This document shows positions 35,935 to 44,914 of a stretch of 64,000 nucleotides of DNA, in pieces. The position numbers and the translations under genes were made by a program. The first letter of the stretch is position 1, and each line of letters begins with the position of its first letter. The notes below the pieces were generated by a model. The model was not told where the DNA came from. It did not search any database and saw only the letters and a list, made by a program, of their open reading frames with translations. This DNA is from Paludibacteraceae bacterium (GTDB lineage: Bacteria > Bacteroidota > Bacteroidia > Bacteroidales > Paludibacteraceae). The stretch lies in assembly GCA_016285885.1 (NCBI GenBank), contig JAEERP010000003.1, positions 1-64,000 of the forward strand, written 5' to 3'.

Positions 35935-37710
35935 TTATTTAAGTGCGTCAGGATTCAACTTCACCGGCGATTGCGCCGTGAATGGTATCTCGCCGCACAG
36001 GGCTCTAACCACCGCCGTTTGCGTGAAAGGATCGATGCTGTAGGCATTGACCTTCAATGGCGCAACTCCCTCGTAACAATCGTTCAGGTACGGATTGCTG
36101 TAAGAGATGGCGATACGTTTCTTCGGATCCGTCATGTTGACAGTCCACACGCCGAACGACTCCTTGTCCTTGAAGAACGGTGTGCCCAATGGCGAGAAGT
36201 AACGGTTCTCGAAGCAGACGATGATCTTATCGTAGTAATCCAACGAATCGATGCGATAGCCCCAATCGTAGAAATGTGGGTTAACCATCACCGTCACATC
36301 GAAGCCACGCTTCTCGAACTCCTGTTTCGTGACGCTGAACTTGCCCTCGTCCAAGCAATAGCCTACCGGCACGATCAGCAGTTTTTTCGTGATGTCCGCC
36401 TTCAAAGGGATGTCTCCGTTGCGATCCTCCTCCAAAGTGACAGCGGCCTCAGCCAACTTGGTGCCGGTCTCCTTCACGAAGGTCTTCGTCTCCTCGCTCA
36501 TCGGAGTGCAGAGGGAGTCCGGAGAAATCTTTTCCAACAGACCAAAACGCTCGCGCAACGCCCACACGCGGCTGACAGCGTCATCCAAGCGGGACATCGG
36601 GATCTCTCCCCTATTGATCCTCGCCTCGATGGTGTCCATGTACGCCAAGGAAGGCCAAAGGACGATATCCGCACCCGCTATGAAACATTGTACGGAAACC
36701 TCCAACTCATTTTTGTAGTAGCCTGCGCAACCACCCATATTGAGCGCATCGGTGATCACCACGCCATTGTATTTCATCTTGTTCTTCAACAGGTCCACCA
36801 TCAACTCCTTGGAGAGGGTTGCAGGCGGCAATTGACCGTTGATCTTTTCCTTCTGGTAGAAAGGCAATCGGATATGTCCCACCATGATAGAGGCCGCCCC
36901 GTCATCGATCATCTCGCCGAAGAGCTTGCCGAAGGTCGCCTTCCACTCCTCCTCAGAGAGGGTGTTGGCGGTCGTCACGATATGTTGGTTACGCATGGTG
37001 ACACCATCGCCAGGGAAGTGCTTTATGGTAGAGATGACGTTCTGCTCGTGGATACCTTCCATCTGTTTCTTGAGAATAGGAATCGCCTTCTCCACGTCGT
37101 CAGAGACGGAACGTTCGATGACCAACTCCTGCAGAGGGTTCATGTTCAGGTCACACACCGGGTGCAGTAACCAGTTGAAGCCCATCTCCTTCGCCTCGGA
37201 AGCGATCGCTTTGCCGAAGTCGTAGGCTAAGGATGGATCATTGGCGGCGCCGAGCGACATCTCGGCTGGCATATGCGTATACTTCGGATAGGTCTCGCCC
37301 AAGCCACGCTCGAAGTCCTCGCTGAAGAACAACGGATACTTGGCCGCCGCAGCGTAGTCCTTCATCGCACTTGCGATCAAGTTCTCCGAAGGGATGTTGT
37401 ATTGTTTCTGGTAATTGTCGAAATACCAGCGGGCGATGAAGAAACCGCCAATCGGGTATTTCTCCATGAAGGCCTTCATGTCCCCGCCACCGATCTTTTT
37501 CTGATCATAGTATTGAGAGACCACCATCATGGTCTGTCCGATCTTCTCACGGACGGAAAGATTTTTCCAAGAGGTATCAATCGCGGCGAACTTGTAGCCT
37601 ACGTTCTCTTGAACTACTTTGTTAGATTTCTCATTCGGGGATCCGCATTGAACAAACGTCAATGCGCCCAAAGCCATCACAAATAAGCTTTTTACCATTC
37701 CGTTTCTCAT
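35935..37710 (-). CDS. GH3 family glycoside hydrolase lipoprotein
   Basis: 591 residues. The N-terminus MVKSLFVMALGALTFVQCGSP has a lipobox-like FVQC. A start at 37698 is possible. The core is a GH3 N-terminal TIM barrel with EKIGQTMMVV, the substrate loop KHFPGDGVTM and a nucleophile Asp in GVVITDALNM. This resembles the NagZ/N-acetylhexosaminidase branch more than classical beta-glucosidases. The NagZ-type catalytic Asp-His pair (DSH) reads NQH here, in TMRNQHIVTT. A C-terminal domain (~390-590) of the GH3_C type follows. It is 27 nt upstream of the sugar symporter, pointing to trimming of oligosaccharides before import. The substrate could be cello-oligosaccharide or GlcNAc-containing glycans. 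Confidence 0.85.
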   Translation of the reverse strand: MRNGMVKSLFVMALGALTFVQCGSPNEKSNKVVQENVGYKFAAIDTSWKNLSVREKIGQTMMVVSQYYDQKKIGGGDMKAFMEKYPIGGFFIARWYFDNYQKQYNIPSENLIASAMKDYAAAAKYPLFFSEDFERGLGETYPKYTHMPAEMSLGAANDPSLAYDFGKAIASEAKEMGFNWLLHPVCDLNMNPLQELVIERSVSDDVEKAIPILKKQMEGIHEQNVISTIKHFPGDGVTMRNQHIVTTANTLSEEEWKATFGKLFGEMIDDGAASIMVGHIRLPFYQKEKINGQLPPATLSKELMVDLLKNKMKYNGVVITDALNMGGCAGYYKNELEVSVQCFIAGADIVLWPSLAYMDTIEARINRGEIPMSRLDDAVSRVWALRERFGLLEKISPDSLCTPMSEETKTFVKETGTKLAEAAVTLEEDRNGDIPLKADITKKLLIVPVGYCLDEGKFSVTKQEFEKRGFDVTVMVNPHFYDWGYRIDSLDYYDKIIVCFENRYFSPLGTPFFKDKESFGVWTVNMTDPKKRIAISYSNPYLNDCYEGVAPLKVNAYSIDPFTQTAVVRALCGEIPFTAQSPVKLNPDALK

Positions 37711-37732
37711 ACCTCTTGCAAAACCTTTTAAA

Positions 37733-37770
37733 TAAAAAAAGGAAGCACCCCCGCAAAGAGGGTGCGTTCC
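37733..37770 (-). terminator. Terminator of the lipoprotein GH5 gene
   Basis: Minus-strand stem with GGAA/TTCC, then GCACCC/GGGTGC and a TCTTTGCGG loop, followed by a T-rich run. It separates the GH5 lipoprotein gene from GH3-GPH, and read-through into those genes is possible. Confidence 0.75.
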
Positions 37771-37773
37771 ATG

Positions 37774-39003
37774 TTACTTCGTATACAAATTAGACTGCTT
37801 CAAAACAGTGGTATCAACTCCGCCCTTGTTTACGACAGAGAGAATTCGCTTGATGTAGTCACCCGAAGGAGTGACGTCGTTCCAATCCTCTTTGGCGCAA
37901 GCCCCTGGATTGAGGGCCGACGAGGAACGCTCGTTGTCAGAAAAACTCCAGTTACAGAAACTTACTACTTGTTTCCCCGCATTGTTGCCGCTCAACAGCA
38001 ACAACCATTTGTCGGTACGGTCAAAGTCCAACTCGCCGTTACCGTTCGCCTCACAGAGACCGAACTCGGAGCAGAAGACAGGCAATTTACCCAACACATC
38101 ATACATATAGGCGTACATGTTGTAATAATCAGGCTTTCCGTCTTTCTCGAAGCCCTCGTTATGCTCTTTCGCATAGAAGTGGAAGGCATACATGACGTTG
38201 TCATGCTTCAGACGAGCGTCGCGGGCAGGCAACGAGTCGCAAAGGTCTTTGCCATTGCCCTGGAACATACCCTCCTTCAGACATGCATCCACCAGCTGGT
38301 CCCACTGTGGAGTGCCCACGATGACGATAGGATGGGAAACCTTAAGCGAATCGTAATTCGCTTGGATGGCAGGAATGATCTCGTCGGCATAGTCGGCGAT
38401 CATGTCCCAAGTGACATTGGTCTCCTTGGTGCAAACCCAAGGATGGATCGGGTCACCTTTCTCCAAGCAGTTATTAGGCTCATTGCATATCTCATAGATC
38501 AGATGCTCCTTGTTCGCATATTTCTGCGATATGAAGCTGAAAAATTCTTTGGCGCCGCCATACTTGGAATCCAACGGATTGCCCGGTGTCAAGATATGCC
38601 AATCGACGATACAATAGATTCCGAGTTCACCGCAAATATCGATCATCTCGCACATTCTCTGTTTAAAACCGATAGGGTTCGTGTTGTAACCACCCTCCTC
38701 GACGTACATCGCCAGACGAAGCACATTGATGCCCCACTCCTCGACCATCGTCTTGATGGACTCCTTGGTGTAGCAGTCACCGCACCATTGCCACCCCATT
38801 GTACTCATACCAGCCAATTGGACAGGATTACCATCTTTATCGCAAAGTTGTAAATCCTTGACCTGCAGTCTTCCATGCTTAGCCACCGGAGAATTCACAG
38901 GATAAGGGGAAACATTCTTCTTATGTTTGGCGTTATTGTCCCCTCCGCCACACGAAACCAGCATGGCGAGAGCCATCAGCGCACCAAAAAACAATCTCTT
39001 CAT
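37774..39003 (-). CDS. GH5 endoglucanase-like lipoprotein
   Basis: 409 residues. The signal MKRLFFGALMALAMLVSC has a lipobox with Cys18, and the mature N-terminus is Gly/Asp/Asn-rich. The GH5 domain (about 45-390) shows VQLAGMSTMGWQW, VLRLAMYVEEGG, VDWHIL, the acid/base in YEICNEPNN, AFHFY and the nucleophile in VFCSEFGL. There is no T9SS tail, unlike the other GH5 proteins here, so anchoring is by the lipid. It lies between the GH94 gene and GH3-GPH, flanked by hairpins on both sides. An outer-membrane or periplasmic cellodextrinase/endoglucanase role is likely; specificity is inferred. Confidence 0.9.
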   Translation of the reverse strand: MKRLFFGALMALAMLVSCGGGDNNAKHKKNVSPYPVNSPVAKHGRLQVKDLQLCDKDGNPVQLAGMSTMGWQWCGDCYTKESIKTMVEEWGINVLRLAMYVEEGGYNTNPIGFKQRMCEMIDICGELGIYCIVDWHILTPGNPLDSKYGGAKEFFSFISQKYANKEHLIYEICNEPNNCLEKGDPIHPWVCTKETNVTWDMIADYADEIIPAIQANYDSLKVSHPIVIVGTPQWDQLVDACLKEGMFQGNGKDLCDSLPARDARLKHDNVMYAFHFYAKEHNEGFEKDGKPDYYNMYAYMYDVLGKLPVFCSEFGLCEANGNGELDFDRTDKWLLLLSGNNAGKQVVSFCNWSFSDNERSSSALNPGACAKEDWNDVTPSGDYIKRILSVVNKGGVDTTVLKQSNLYTK

Positions 39004-39021
39004 TTATCGAAAAATTTATGT

Positions 39022-39064
39022 TAAAAAGAAAATAGGGAAGCCACCCCCTTAGAGTGGCTTTCCT
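39022..39064 (-). terminator. Hairpin downstream of the GH94 gene
   Basis: Minus-strand stem with GGAAAGCCAC/GTGGCTTCC, 14 nt after the GH94 stop, followed by CTATTTTCTTTTT. The T-run is not contiguous, so termination may be partial, allowing some read-through into the GH5 gene. Confidence 0.6.
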
Positions 39065-39078
39065 TTCAAACATCTGTG

Positions 39079-41568
39079 TTATCCCATAATAACCTCAACC
39101 ACGTTCTTGCTACCCTTAGGTTGCATAGGAACGATGTTGCCGGCGATTTCTTTTCCGTTCACGATCAACTTCTTGACGCCCTTCTGAACGCCAGTGTTGG
39201 TCACCTTGATGCTATAATCAGCGTCGCGGAACTTACGATTTACGGAATATCCCTTGATATCAGCAGGGAGGCATGGGTTGATCTCCAAACCTGTGTACGC
39301 AGGCTTGATACCCAACAAATATTGGCTAACCGTCAACCACATCCATGCGGCCGTACCTGTCAACCATGAGTTCTTACCCTCACCTGGCTTAGCGGCGTCC
39401 TTACCGGCCACCATCTGACAGTTCACGTATGGCTCAACCTTATGGAGCGCCTGATCCTTCAAGTACATAGGAGCGATCTTGCGGAACAAATCCCAAGCGT
39501 CGTTACCACGTCCGGCAACCGTCTCACCGATGATCACCCAAGGGTTGTTGTGGCAGAAGATACCAGCGTTCTCCTTGTATCCTGCAGGATAAGAACTGAT
39601 CTCACCCATCTCGACATGATATTTCGTGTAAGCAGGGTTATTAAGAACCATACCGTGCTCACAATCAAGATATTTCTTACAAGAGTCGATGGCCTTGTCA
39701 ACCATACCCTCTTCCAAACCGATACCTGCCATCGTACAGAAGCCCTGGCTCTCGATGAAGATCTTACCCTCCTCACACTCGTGAGAACCGATCTTGTTTC
39801 CGTCGAAGTCGTATGCGCGGAGATACCACTCACCGTCCCATCCATGCTTCTTGACAGCCTCGATCATTGAATCAATGCACTTCTGAGCACGCTCAGCCTC
39901 AGCGTTCTCGCCGATCTGCTTACAGAGCTCAACGTAATCCTTTCCTGTCACAACGAAGAGACCTGCGATCATCAAAGACTCTGCCTTGCTACCCTCTGTT
40001 TTGTTCTCTGTCGTCTGGAAGGACTCGTTCGGATCCCAAGAGAAGCAGTTCAAGTTCAAGCAGTCATTCCAGTCAGCACGGCCGATCAATGGCAACATGT
40101 GAGGACCGAGGTTGTTGACAACGTGGTTGAAGGAAATCTTAAGGTGCTCGAAGAGAGACACTTCCGTGCCTGGTTTGTTGTCGAACGGAACTGGCTCTTT
40201 CAAGATGGAGAAGTCGCCCGACTCCTTCACGTAAGCAACCGTACCGAAGATCAACCAACATGGGTCATCGTTGAATCCACCACCGATGTCATTGTTACCA
40301 CGCTTCGTCAATGGCTGGTACTGGTGGTAGCAACCACCGTCAGGGAATTGCGTGGAGGCGATGTCTATGATACGTTGACGGGCACGGGAAGGGATCTGGT
40401 GTACGAAACCGACCAAGTCTTGGTTGGAGTCGCGGAATCCCATACCACGGCCGATACCGCTCTCGAAGAAGGATGCCGAACGGGAGAAGTTGAAGGTGAT
40501 CATACACTGGTATTGGCTCCAGATGTTGACCATACGGTTCAACTTGTCGTCGTCAGACTTCACCACATATTTATCGAGAAGCTCATCCCACATAGCTGCC
40601 AACTCGGCGAAAGCGGCATCCACAGCCTCAACAGTCGCGAAACGGTTGATGGTGGCAAGAGCCTTCTTTTTGTTCACCAAAGTAACATCGGAATCCTGAG
40701 AGGAGATGAGTGTTCCGTTCTTCTTACGGGCGATATCCTCCTGAGAGAATTTCTCCTCACGCGCATTCTCCACATAACCGAGGACGAAGATGAAATCCTT
40801 GCTCTCTCCTGGTTGCAACTCAACCTCAACGTAGTGGGAAGCGATCGGAGACCATCCGTGTGCGAGCGAGTTGCCTGGCTTGCCAGCCATTACGCACTGA
40901 GGATCAGCAAATTCGTTATAGAGTCCGATGAATGACTCACGGTCAGTGTCGTAACCATCGATCTTCGCATTGGTCAATGCGTAGTATGCGTAGTGGTCGC
41001 GACGCTCCTTGTATTCTGTTTTGTGATAGATCACACTGCCATCGATCTCCACCTCACCGGTAGACCAGTTACGTTGGAAGTTCTCCATATCGGTGGCGGC
41101 GTTCCAAAGACACCACTCAGCGAAAGAAAAGAGTTTGATCTTCTTGGCATAGGTTGTCGTATTTCTCAAGGTAACCTTCTGTACCTCAGCCCAAGTCTTC
41201 AACGGAACGAAGAAGAGCACTGAAGCCTCAATACCGTTCTTGGCGCCCGTGATGCGGGTGTAGTTCAAACCGTGACGGCACTCGTATGCGTCGAGCGGAG
41301 TCTTGCATGGTTTCCATCCCGGATTCCATACGGTTCCATTATCGTTGATATAGAAGTAACGTCCGCCATTGTCCATTGGCACACCGTTGTAACGGTAACG
41401 TGTAATACGACGGAACTTAGCGTCCTTATAGAAACTATAACCTCCCGCAGTATTAGAAATCAAACCGAAAAAATCTTCATTTCCGAGGTAGTTGATCCAA
41501 GGGAATGGGGTTGCGGGATTGGTGATGACAAACTCACGGTTCGCATCGTCAAAATGTCCAAAATTCAT
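39079..41568 (-). CDS. GH94 cellobiose phosphorylase
   Basis: 829 residues with no signal peptide, so cytoplasmic. GH94 enzymes split cellobiose with phosphate into glucose and glucose 1-phosphate, saving ATP. The N-terminus [30 protein letters not shown] is typical of cellobiose phosphorylases. The barrel contains [40 protein letters not shown] and the catalytic Asp in [13 protein letters not shown] (near residue 499). Length fits the family (about 800-830). It is first in a minus-strand series with the GH5 lipoprotein, GH3 and GPH symporter genes. Cellodextrin phosphorylase is an alternative, but the N-terminus favours cellobiose. Confidence 0.93.
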   Translation of the reverse strand: MNFGHFDDANREFVITNPATPFPWINYLGNEDFFGLISNTAGGYSFYKDAKFRRITRYRYNGVPMDNGGRYFYINDNGTVWNPGWKPCKTPLDAYECRHGLNYTRITGAKNGIEASVLFFVPLKTWAEVQKVTLRNTTTYAKKIKLFSFAEWCLWNAATDMENFQRNWSTGEVEIDGSVIYHKTEYKERRDHYAYYALTNAKIDGYDTDRESFIGLYNEFADPQCVMAGKPGNSLAHGWSPIASHYVEVELQPGESKDFIFVLGYVENAREEKFSQEDIARKKNGTLISSQDSDVTLVNKKKALATINRFATVEAVDAAFAELAAMWDELLDKYVVKSDDDKLNRMVNIWSQYQCMITFNFSRSASFFESGIGRGMGFRDSNQDLVGFVHQIPSRARQRIIDIASTQFPDGGCYHQYQPLTKRGNNDIGGGFNDDPCWLIFGTVAYVKESGDFSILKEPVPFDNKPGTEVSLFEHLKISFNHVVNNLGPHMLPLIGRADWNDCLNLNCFSWDPNESFQTTENKTEGSKAESLMIAGLFVVTGKDYVELCKQIGENAEAERAQKCIDSMIEAVKKHGWDGEWYLRAYDFDGNKIGSHECEEGKIFIESQGFCTMAGIGLEEGMVDKAIDSCKKYLDCEHGMVLNNPAYTKYHVEMGEISSYPAGYKENAGIFCHNNPWVIIGETVAGRGNDAWDLFRKIAPMYLKDQALHKVEPYVNCQMVAGKDAAKPGEGKNSWLTGTAAWMWLTVSQYLLGIKPAYTGLEINPCLPADIKGYSVNRKFRDADYSIKVTNTGVQKGVKKLIVNGKEIAGNIVPMQPKGSKNVVEVIMG

Positions 41569-41625
41569 ATTCTTTTCTTTTATTTAAATTTTATTTTCTC
41601 AAAAGACGTATCTACATACATCGTA

Positions 41626-41633
41626 CAAATATA
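41626..41633 (-). promoter_or_regulatory. -7 element of the GH94 gene
   Basis: TATATTTG on the minus strand, 57 nt upstream of the start, with TTG further upstream at about 22 nt. It fits TAnnTTTG. Confidence 0.5.
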
Positions 41634-41691
41634 CTACAATATTTGGTTTGCGCAACATTTTTTAGGAAAGGTTTTCACAAAAATGATTGTC

Positions 41692-41724
41692 AAAAAAGGG
41701 AGGAGACTGTATGGCCTCCTCCCC
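41692..41724 (-). terminator. Terminator of the outer-membrane barrel gene
   Basis: Minus-strand stem GGGGAGGAG/CTCCTCCC with a loop of about 10 nt, followed by six T, roughly 67 nt after the stop codon. Confidence 0.85.
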
Positions 41725-41791
41725 ATCTTTCCCTGTCATGGATATGTCGCTCGAAGTGGGACATGTCTCCCACCCGACATCTTCCCAAGAA

Positions 41792-42655
41792 TTATTTTTT
41801 TGACTCGTTCGCTACACCCTCTTCCGTCTCTTCCTCCTCTTCGTCGTCACCGTTTCCGAACGTGAAGTCAAACCCGAATTTCAGCCCAACGTATACATCG
41901 TGGTAATCACACTTCGTCAAACCGCACATCTTGCGATACTCCTCATCCTTGTCCTTGCAGCCGAAGCGGTTAAGCACCACCGCCACGGAGAAGTTCTTGT
42001 ACTGCACACCTGCCTCCAACTCGAGGAAGAGTCCGTTGTTGTCCGTGCTGATACCAGGGTCATTTCCTGCGACCCTGAGGTTGTAGTCCGTCAGACCCAC
42101 CGCATAACCCAATCTTCCGTCCACAAACGGAGTGAGCTTTTTAGGTGTGAACTTCCACCGCCCCATGATATAAATCGGAAGCATGTAGGCTTTGTCCTCA
42201 TACTCATCCCTCAACGTAGGATTCCACGACATCAACTCGTCAAAATTTTCCATCTGCAGACTGCACATGTAGAAAGAGACACCCCAACCAATGGACAAGT
42301 TGGTATTCAACTGATAGGCCAGGTTCACACCAACAGAGACATCGTAGTTCGGTCCCTTGTCCACCCTGTTGCTATACATCATCTTTGCACCGCCCAACTC
42401 AGGACGGAAGAAAAGTCCCTCACTAAAAGGAACATACGGTTCGGTCGTGTCCGCGGCGACAGAATCGGCAAGCGCCTCTTCCTCATCGACCAAGTTTACG
42501 GCAACAGAGTCAACCTTCTTGGCCACAGAATCTAATACAGCTTCCGACTCGCTCACTACCATTATCTCATCCACTACTCTTATCTCTTCGTCCTGTGCAT
42601 AAGAAACTGATGCAATCGCCATCAGCGTCAACAACGAAATAATTTGCTTCTTCAT
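41792..42655 (-). CDS. Outer-membrane beta-barrel protein
   Basis: 287 residues. The signal peptide MKKQIISLLTLMAIASVSYAQ is followed by an acidic, low-complexity linker (about 25-70, rich in VDSVA and EEEALADSVAA). An 8-strand type barrel comes next (about 75-265), with alternating aromatic strands such as PELGGAKMMYSN, VSVGVNLAYQL, PFVDGRLGYAVGL and VYVGLKFGFDFTF. A highly acidic tail (GNGDDEEEEETEEG) ends the protein. This is the form of small porin-family or OmpA-barrel-like proteins of Bacteroidota. The role is unknown, and its place between cellulase genes may be coincidence. Confidence 0.75.
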   Translation of the reverse strand: MKKQIISLLTLMAIASVSYAQDEEIRVVDEIMVVSESEAVLDSVAKKVDSVAVNLVDEEEALADSVAADTTEPYVPFSEGLFFRPELGGAKMMYSNRVDKGPNYDVSVGVNLAYQLNTNLSIGWGVSFYMCSLQMENFDELMSWNPTLRDEYEDKAYMLPIYIMGRWKFTPKKLTPFVDGRLGYAVGLTDYNLRVAGNDPGISTDNNGLFLELEAGVQYKNFSVAVVLNRFGCKDKDEEYRKMCGLTKCDYHDVYVGLKFGFDFTFGNGDDEEEEETEEGVANESKK

Positions 42656-42716
42656 CTATTTTTTACAATTTAAATTAGGCTAAATGTGTTTCCATGGATT
42701 TCTTGGAGCTATCCGA

Positions 42717-43178
42717 TCAAGGCTCCACGCCCTGTCCCCTGTAGAGTTTCAGCATCCAACGGTCTTTCTTCGTGGCGTTGCGGAAATTCTTGTAGTATGC
42801 GGGATAACCGGTCACGATCACTTCGATCTCCGTCTCAGAGGCGTGCACTTCATAACGTACACCAATCATGACGTCGGCCTTGTATTCTTTTTCCGCATGG
42901 GCTAACGCTATATCCTTGTATCTCTGAATCTTCTCCTTCGCATCTCCATCCATGTTGACACTGAAGGTCTCCTTGTAGGTCACCTTCTCGTTCCCGATCA
43001 TCTCGAGGTCGGCGATGAGGGGATTCATGATGATGCCATTGGCTGGCTCCATCGTATTCGAGTTACTACTCTCCTCATAGGAAAATGGAACCTCCTTCTT
43101 TTTACAATCGGCGGTGGAAACGCAACATATCACCAACGCTGAAACGCACAAAAGTTGTTTAAAAATTCTACAATTCAT
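42717..43178 (-). CDS. Hypothetical exported protein
   Basis: 153 residues from MNCRIFKQLLCVSALVICC, which forms a signal with CC and ADC sites that could be lipidated. The mature part has a conserved-looking core ADLEMIGNEKVTYKETFSVN, a helical stretch with AHAEKEYKADVMIGVRYEVH, and ATKKDRWMLKLYRGQGVEP at the end. The layout of a strand, then a helix, then VMIGVRYEV is reminiscent of small lipoproteins whose core repeats ADLxV and GxxYE, but I cannot name a family. It lies 61 nt upstream of the barrel gene. A TATTTTTG element is at 43202-43209. Confidence 0.55.
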   Translation of the reverse strand: MNCRIFKQLLCVSALVICCVSTADCKKKEVPFSYEESSNSNTMEPANGIIMNPLIADLEMIGNEKVTYKETFSVNMDGDAKEKIQRYKDIALAHAEKEYKADVMIGVRYEVHASETEIEVIVTGYPAYYKNFRNATKKDRWMLKLYRGQGVEP

Positions 43179-43201
43179 AAGTGTCAAAATGAAATATCGC
43201 A

Positions 43202-43209
43202 CAAAAATA
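43202..43209 (-). promoter_or_regulatory. -7 element of the hypothetical exported protein gene
   Basis: TATTTTTG on the minus strand, 23 nt upstream of the chosen start. It supports that start over a longer one at 43202. Confidence 0.4.
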
Positions 43210-43255
43210 ATTTTTTTTTCAAATAAACAAAAATGATTGTGAGCAAGAAGCGCTT

Positions 43256-43297
43256 AAAAAACGGCGGACCTACCCGCTAAGGAATAGGTCCGCCGCC
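43256..43297 (-). terminator. Terminator of the single-domain GH5 gene
   Basis: Strong minus-strand stem GGCGGACCTA/TAGGTCCGCC around a 12-nt loop, followed by G and six T, 20 nt after the stop. Confidence 0.92.
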
Positions 43298-43313
43298 TAA
43301 TATACATTATCCA

Positions 43314-44672
43314 TCACTCTTTTACGATCTCATCCACGATCAATCCCTCCGTGAAGAAGATCTTCACGCAGTAGATTCCCTGCGATAGGCTAGAGATGTC
43401 CACCACCTCTTCCTCGGATTCAAGCAGGAAGCGTCCGGTGAGGTCGAAGAGTTGTACCTTCGACAAGCGCATTCCCCCTGGCACAGAGACGTTGAACTCG
43501 TCCTTCGTAGGGTTCGGATAGAGGATAATAGGCTGTTTTTCAAGAAGATTATCCTCCACGCCATTGATGCCGTCACAAGGTTCGAATTCCTTTGGTTGGC
43601 TCAACTTCTGCTTGATGTATTGTCCGGACTCGGAGACCAGGTTCCAATTTTTGCTTCTGGAAGCGCCTGGCTGCAAGGCGGCGGAGGATTCATTCTTATC
43701 GGCGAAGCTCCAGTTCACCCAACTGATCTTGCGTTCGTTCATCCACGCCATCCATCTATCACACTCGTCAAGGAAGACACCTCCGTTTCCGGAAGCCTTC
43801 GTCGTGCCGAACTCCGTCACAAAGATCGCCGCACCATTGTTGAGCGCCGTTTGTGCCTTATCGCGCAAACTTTGGGTATGGTCTCCGGAGTAGAAATGGA
43901 GCGTGTACATCACATTGTTGTACGACAACGGATCCTGAGACGCGTAGTCCACATCCTGGCTCCACATCGGGGTGCCGCAGATGATGATCTTATCCGGGTC
44001 ATTCGCGCGGATCACAGGGATCACCTGATCCGCATATTCCTTCACGTGGGACCACCTCACCATGAATCCGTTCGGCTCGTTGCATATCTCGTACAAGACA
44101 TGCTTGTCGTCCTTGTGCTTTGCGGACATATAGTCCCAGAAAGGTAGCGCGTCATTCAACGTGTTTTTCGGGTTCCCGCTTCCTTCATTCAACACATGCC
44201 AGTCGATGATGCAATAGATGCCCAGCTTGCCGCAGATATCCACCAAACTATCGATGTATACGTTATAATCTTCCTTGCTCTTCCACTGTGTGGTGTCCGT
44301 CTTGCAGTACCCTCCGTTCTCATGCGTGTAGACGGCCAAGCGGAATATGTCTATGTGCCACTCGTTCACCAATACGGTCAGCGATTCCTCCGTGTAACAT
44401 TGGGGGAACCAAGCCAAACCATGGGAGCTCATACCTTTCAGCTGTACGGGCTTCCCGCACTCGTTCACCATCTGGGTGCCTTGTACGGAGAGTTTGCCAT
44501 TGATATAAACCGGGGAACCTGCCGGATAGGTGCGGACCGACTCCGGCGCAGAGAATACTTGATTCTTCATCTCTTTTCCATTTTGATTATGCCCTCCCGC
44601 ATAAACAGACGTGCCGGCAAAGAAAACCATTGCCGTAAGCATAATCACTCTAGTAAACATTCTTGCTTTCAT
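43314..44672 (-). CDS. T9SS-secreted GH5 endoglucanase (single domain)
   Basis: 452 residues. The signal peptide ends near SVYAGG (about 26). The GH5_2-like domain (about 55-365) has LSVQGTQMVNECGKPVQLKGMSSHG, the conserved His in IDWHVLNEG, acid/base Glu199 in YEICNEPNG, His in LHFYSG and nucleophile Glu287 in FVTEFGTT, so all key residues are present. After a short linker the last ~75 residues (ILYPNPTKDEFNVSV and LFDLTGRFLLESE) are a T9SS type A sorting domain. It is closely related to domain 1 and the tail of the neighbouring double-GH5 gene at 44915-47266. Endo-beta-1,4-glucanase is the best guess. Confidence 0.93.
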   Translation of the reverse strand: MKARMFTRVIMLTAMVFFAGTSVYAGGHNQNGKEMKNQVFSAPESVRTYPAGSPVYINGKLSVQGTQMVNECGKPVQLKGMSSHGLAWFPQCYTEESLTVLVNEWHIDIFRLAVYTHENGGYCKTDTTQWKSKEDYNVYIDSLVDICGKLGIYCIIDWHVLNEGSGNPKNTLNDALPFWDYMSAKHKDDKHVLYEICNEPNGFMVRWSHVKEYADQVIPVIRANDPDKIIICGTPMWSQDVDYASQDPLSYNNVMYTLHFYSGDHTQSLRDKAQTALNNGAAIFVTEFGTTKASGNGGVFLDECDRWMAWMNERKISWVNWSFADKNESSAALQPGASRSKNWNLVSESGQYIKQKLSQPKEFEPCDGINGVEDNLLEKQPIILYPNPTKDEFNVSVPGGMRLSKVQLFDLTGRFLLESEEEVVDISSLSQGIYCVKIFFTEGLIVDEIVKE

Positions 44673-44769
44673 AACACTTACACTTTAAATTCATTAATAC
44701 AAATACATTAACAACATAATAGTGCTCAAGTCGGCGCTTAAAGCATACCCGACATGCGGTCTTCGGGCG

Positions 44770-44777
44770 CAAATATA
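44770..44777 (-). promoter_or_regulatory. -7 element of the single-domain GH5 gene
   Basis: TATATTTG on the minus strand, 97 nt upstream of the start, with TTTG about 15 nt further upstream. Confidence 0.45.
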
Positions 44778-44838
44778 TAAAAGTTTTTTACACAAAAAAA
44801 ATCCATGACTTAACGTCTGGACACACACCGCCAGATAC

Positions 44839-44881
44839 CACAAAAAAGAAGATTGTTGCAAGACTAGCCTCGCAACAATCT
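44839..44881 (-). terminator. Terminator of the double-GH5 gene
   Basis: Minus-strand 12-bp stem GAAGATTGTTGC/GCAACAATCTTC with a 12-nt loop, followed by six T, 33 nt after the stop. Confidence 0.9.
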
Positions 44882-44914
44882 TCTATGAACTTATCGGTTT
44901 TTATATCACACGTA

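Noticed and set aside
35893-38853. Long plus-strand frames (425 and 363 codons) opposite GH3 and GH5 genes
   Set aside because: Antisense to well-supported glycoside hydrolase genes; no recognisable domains.
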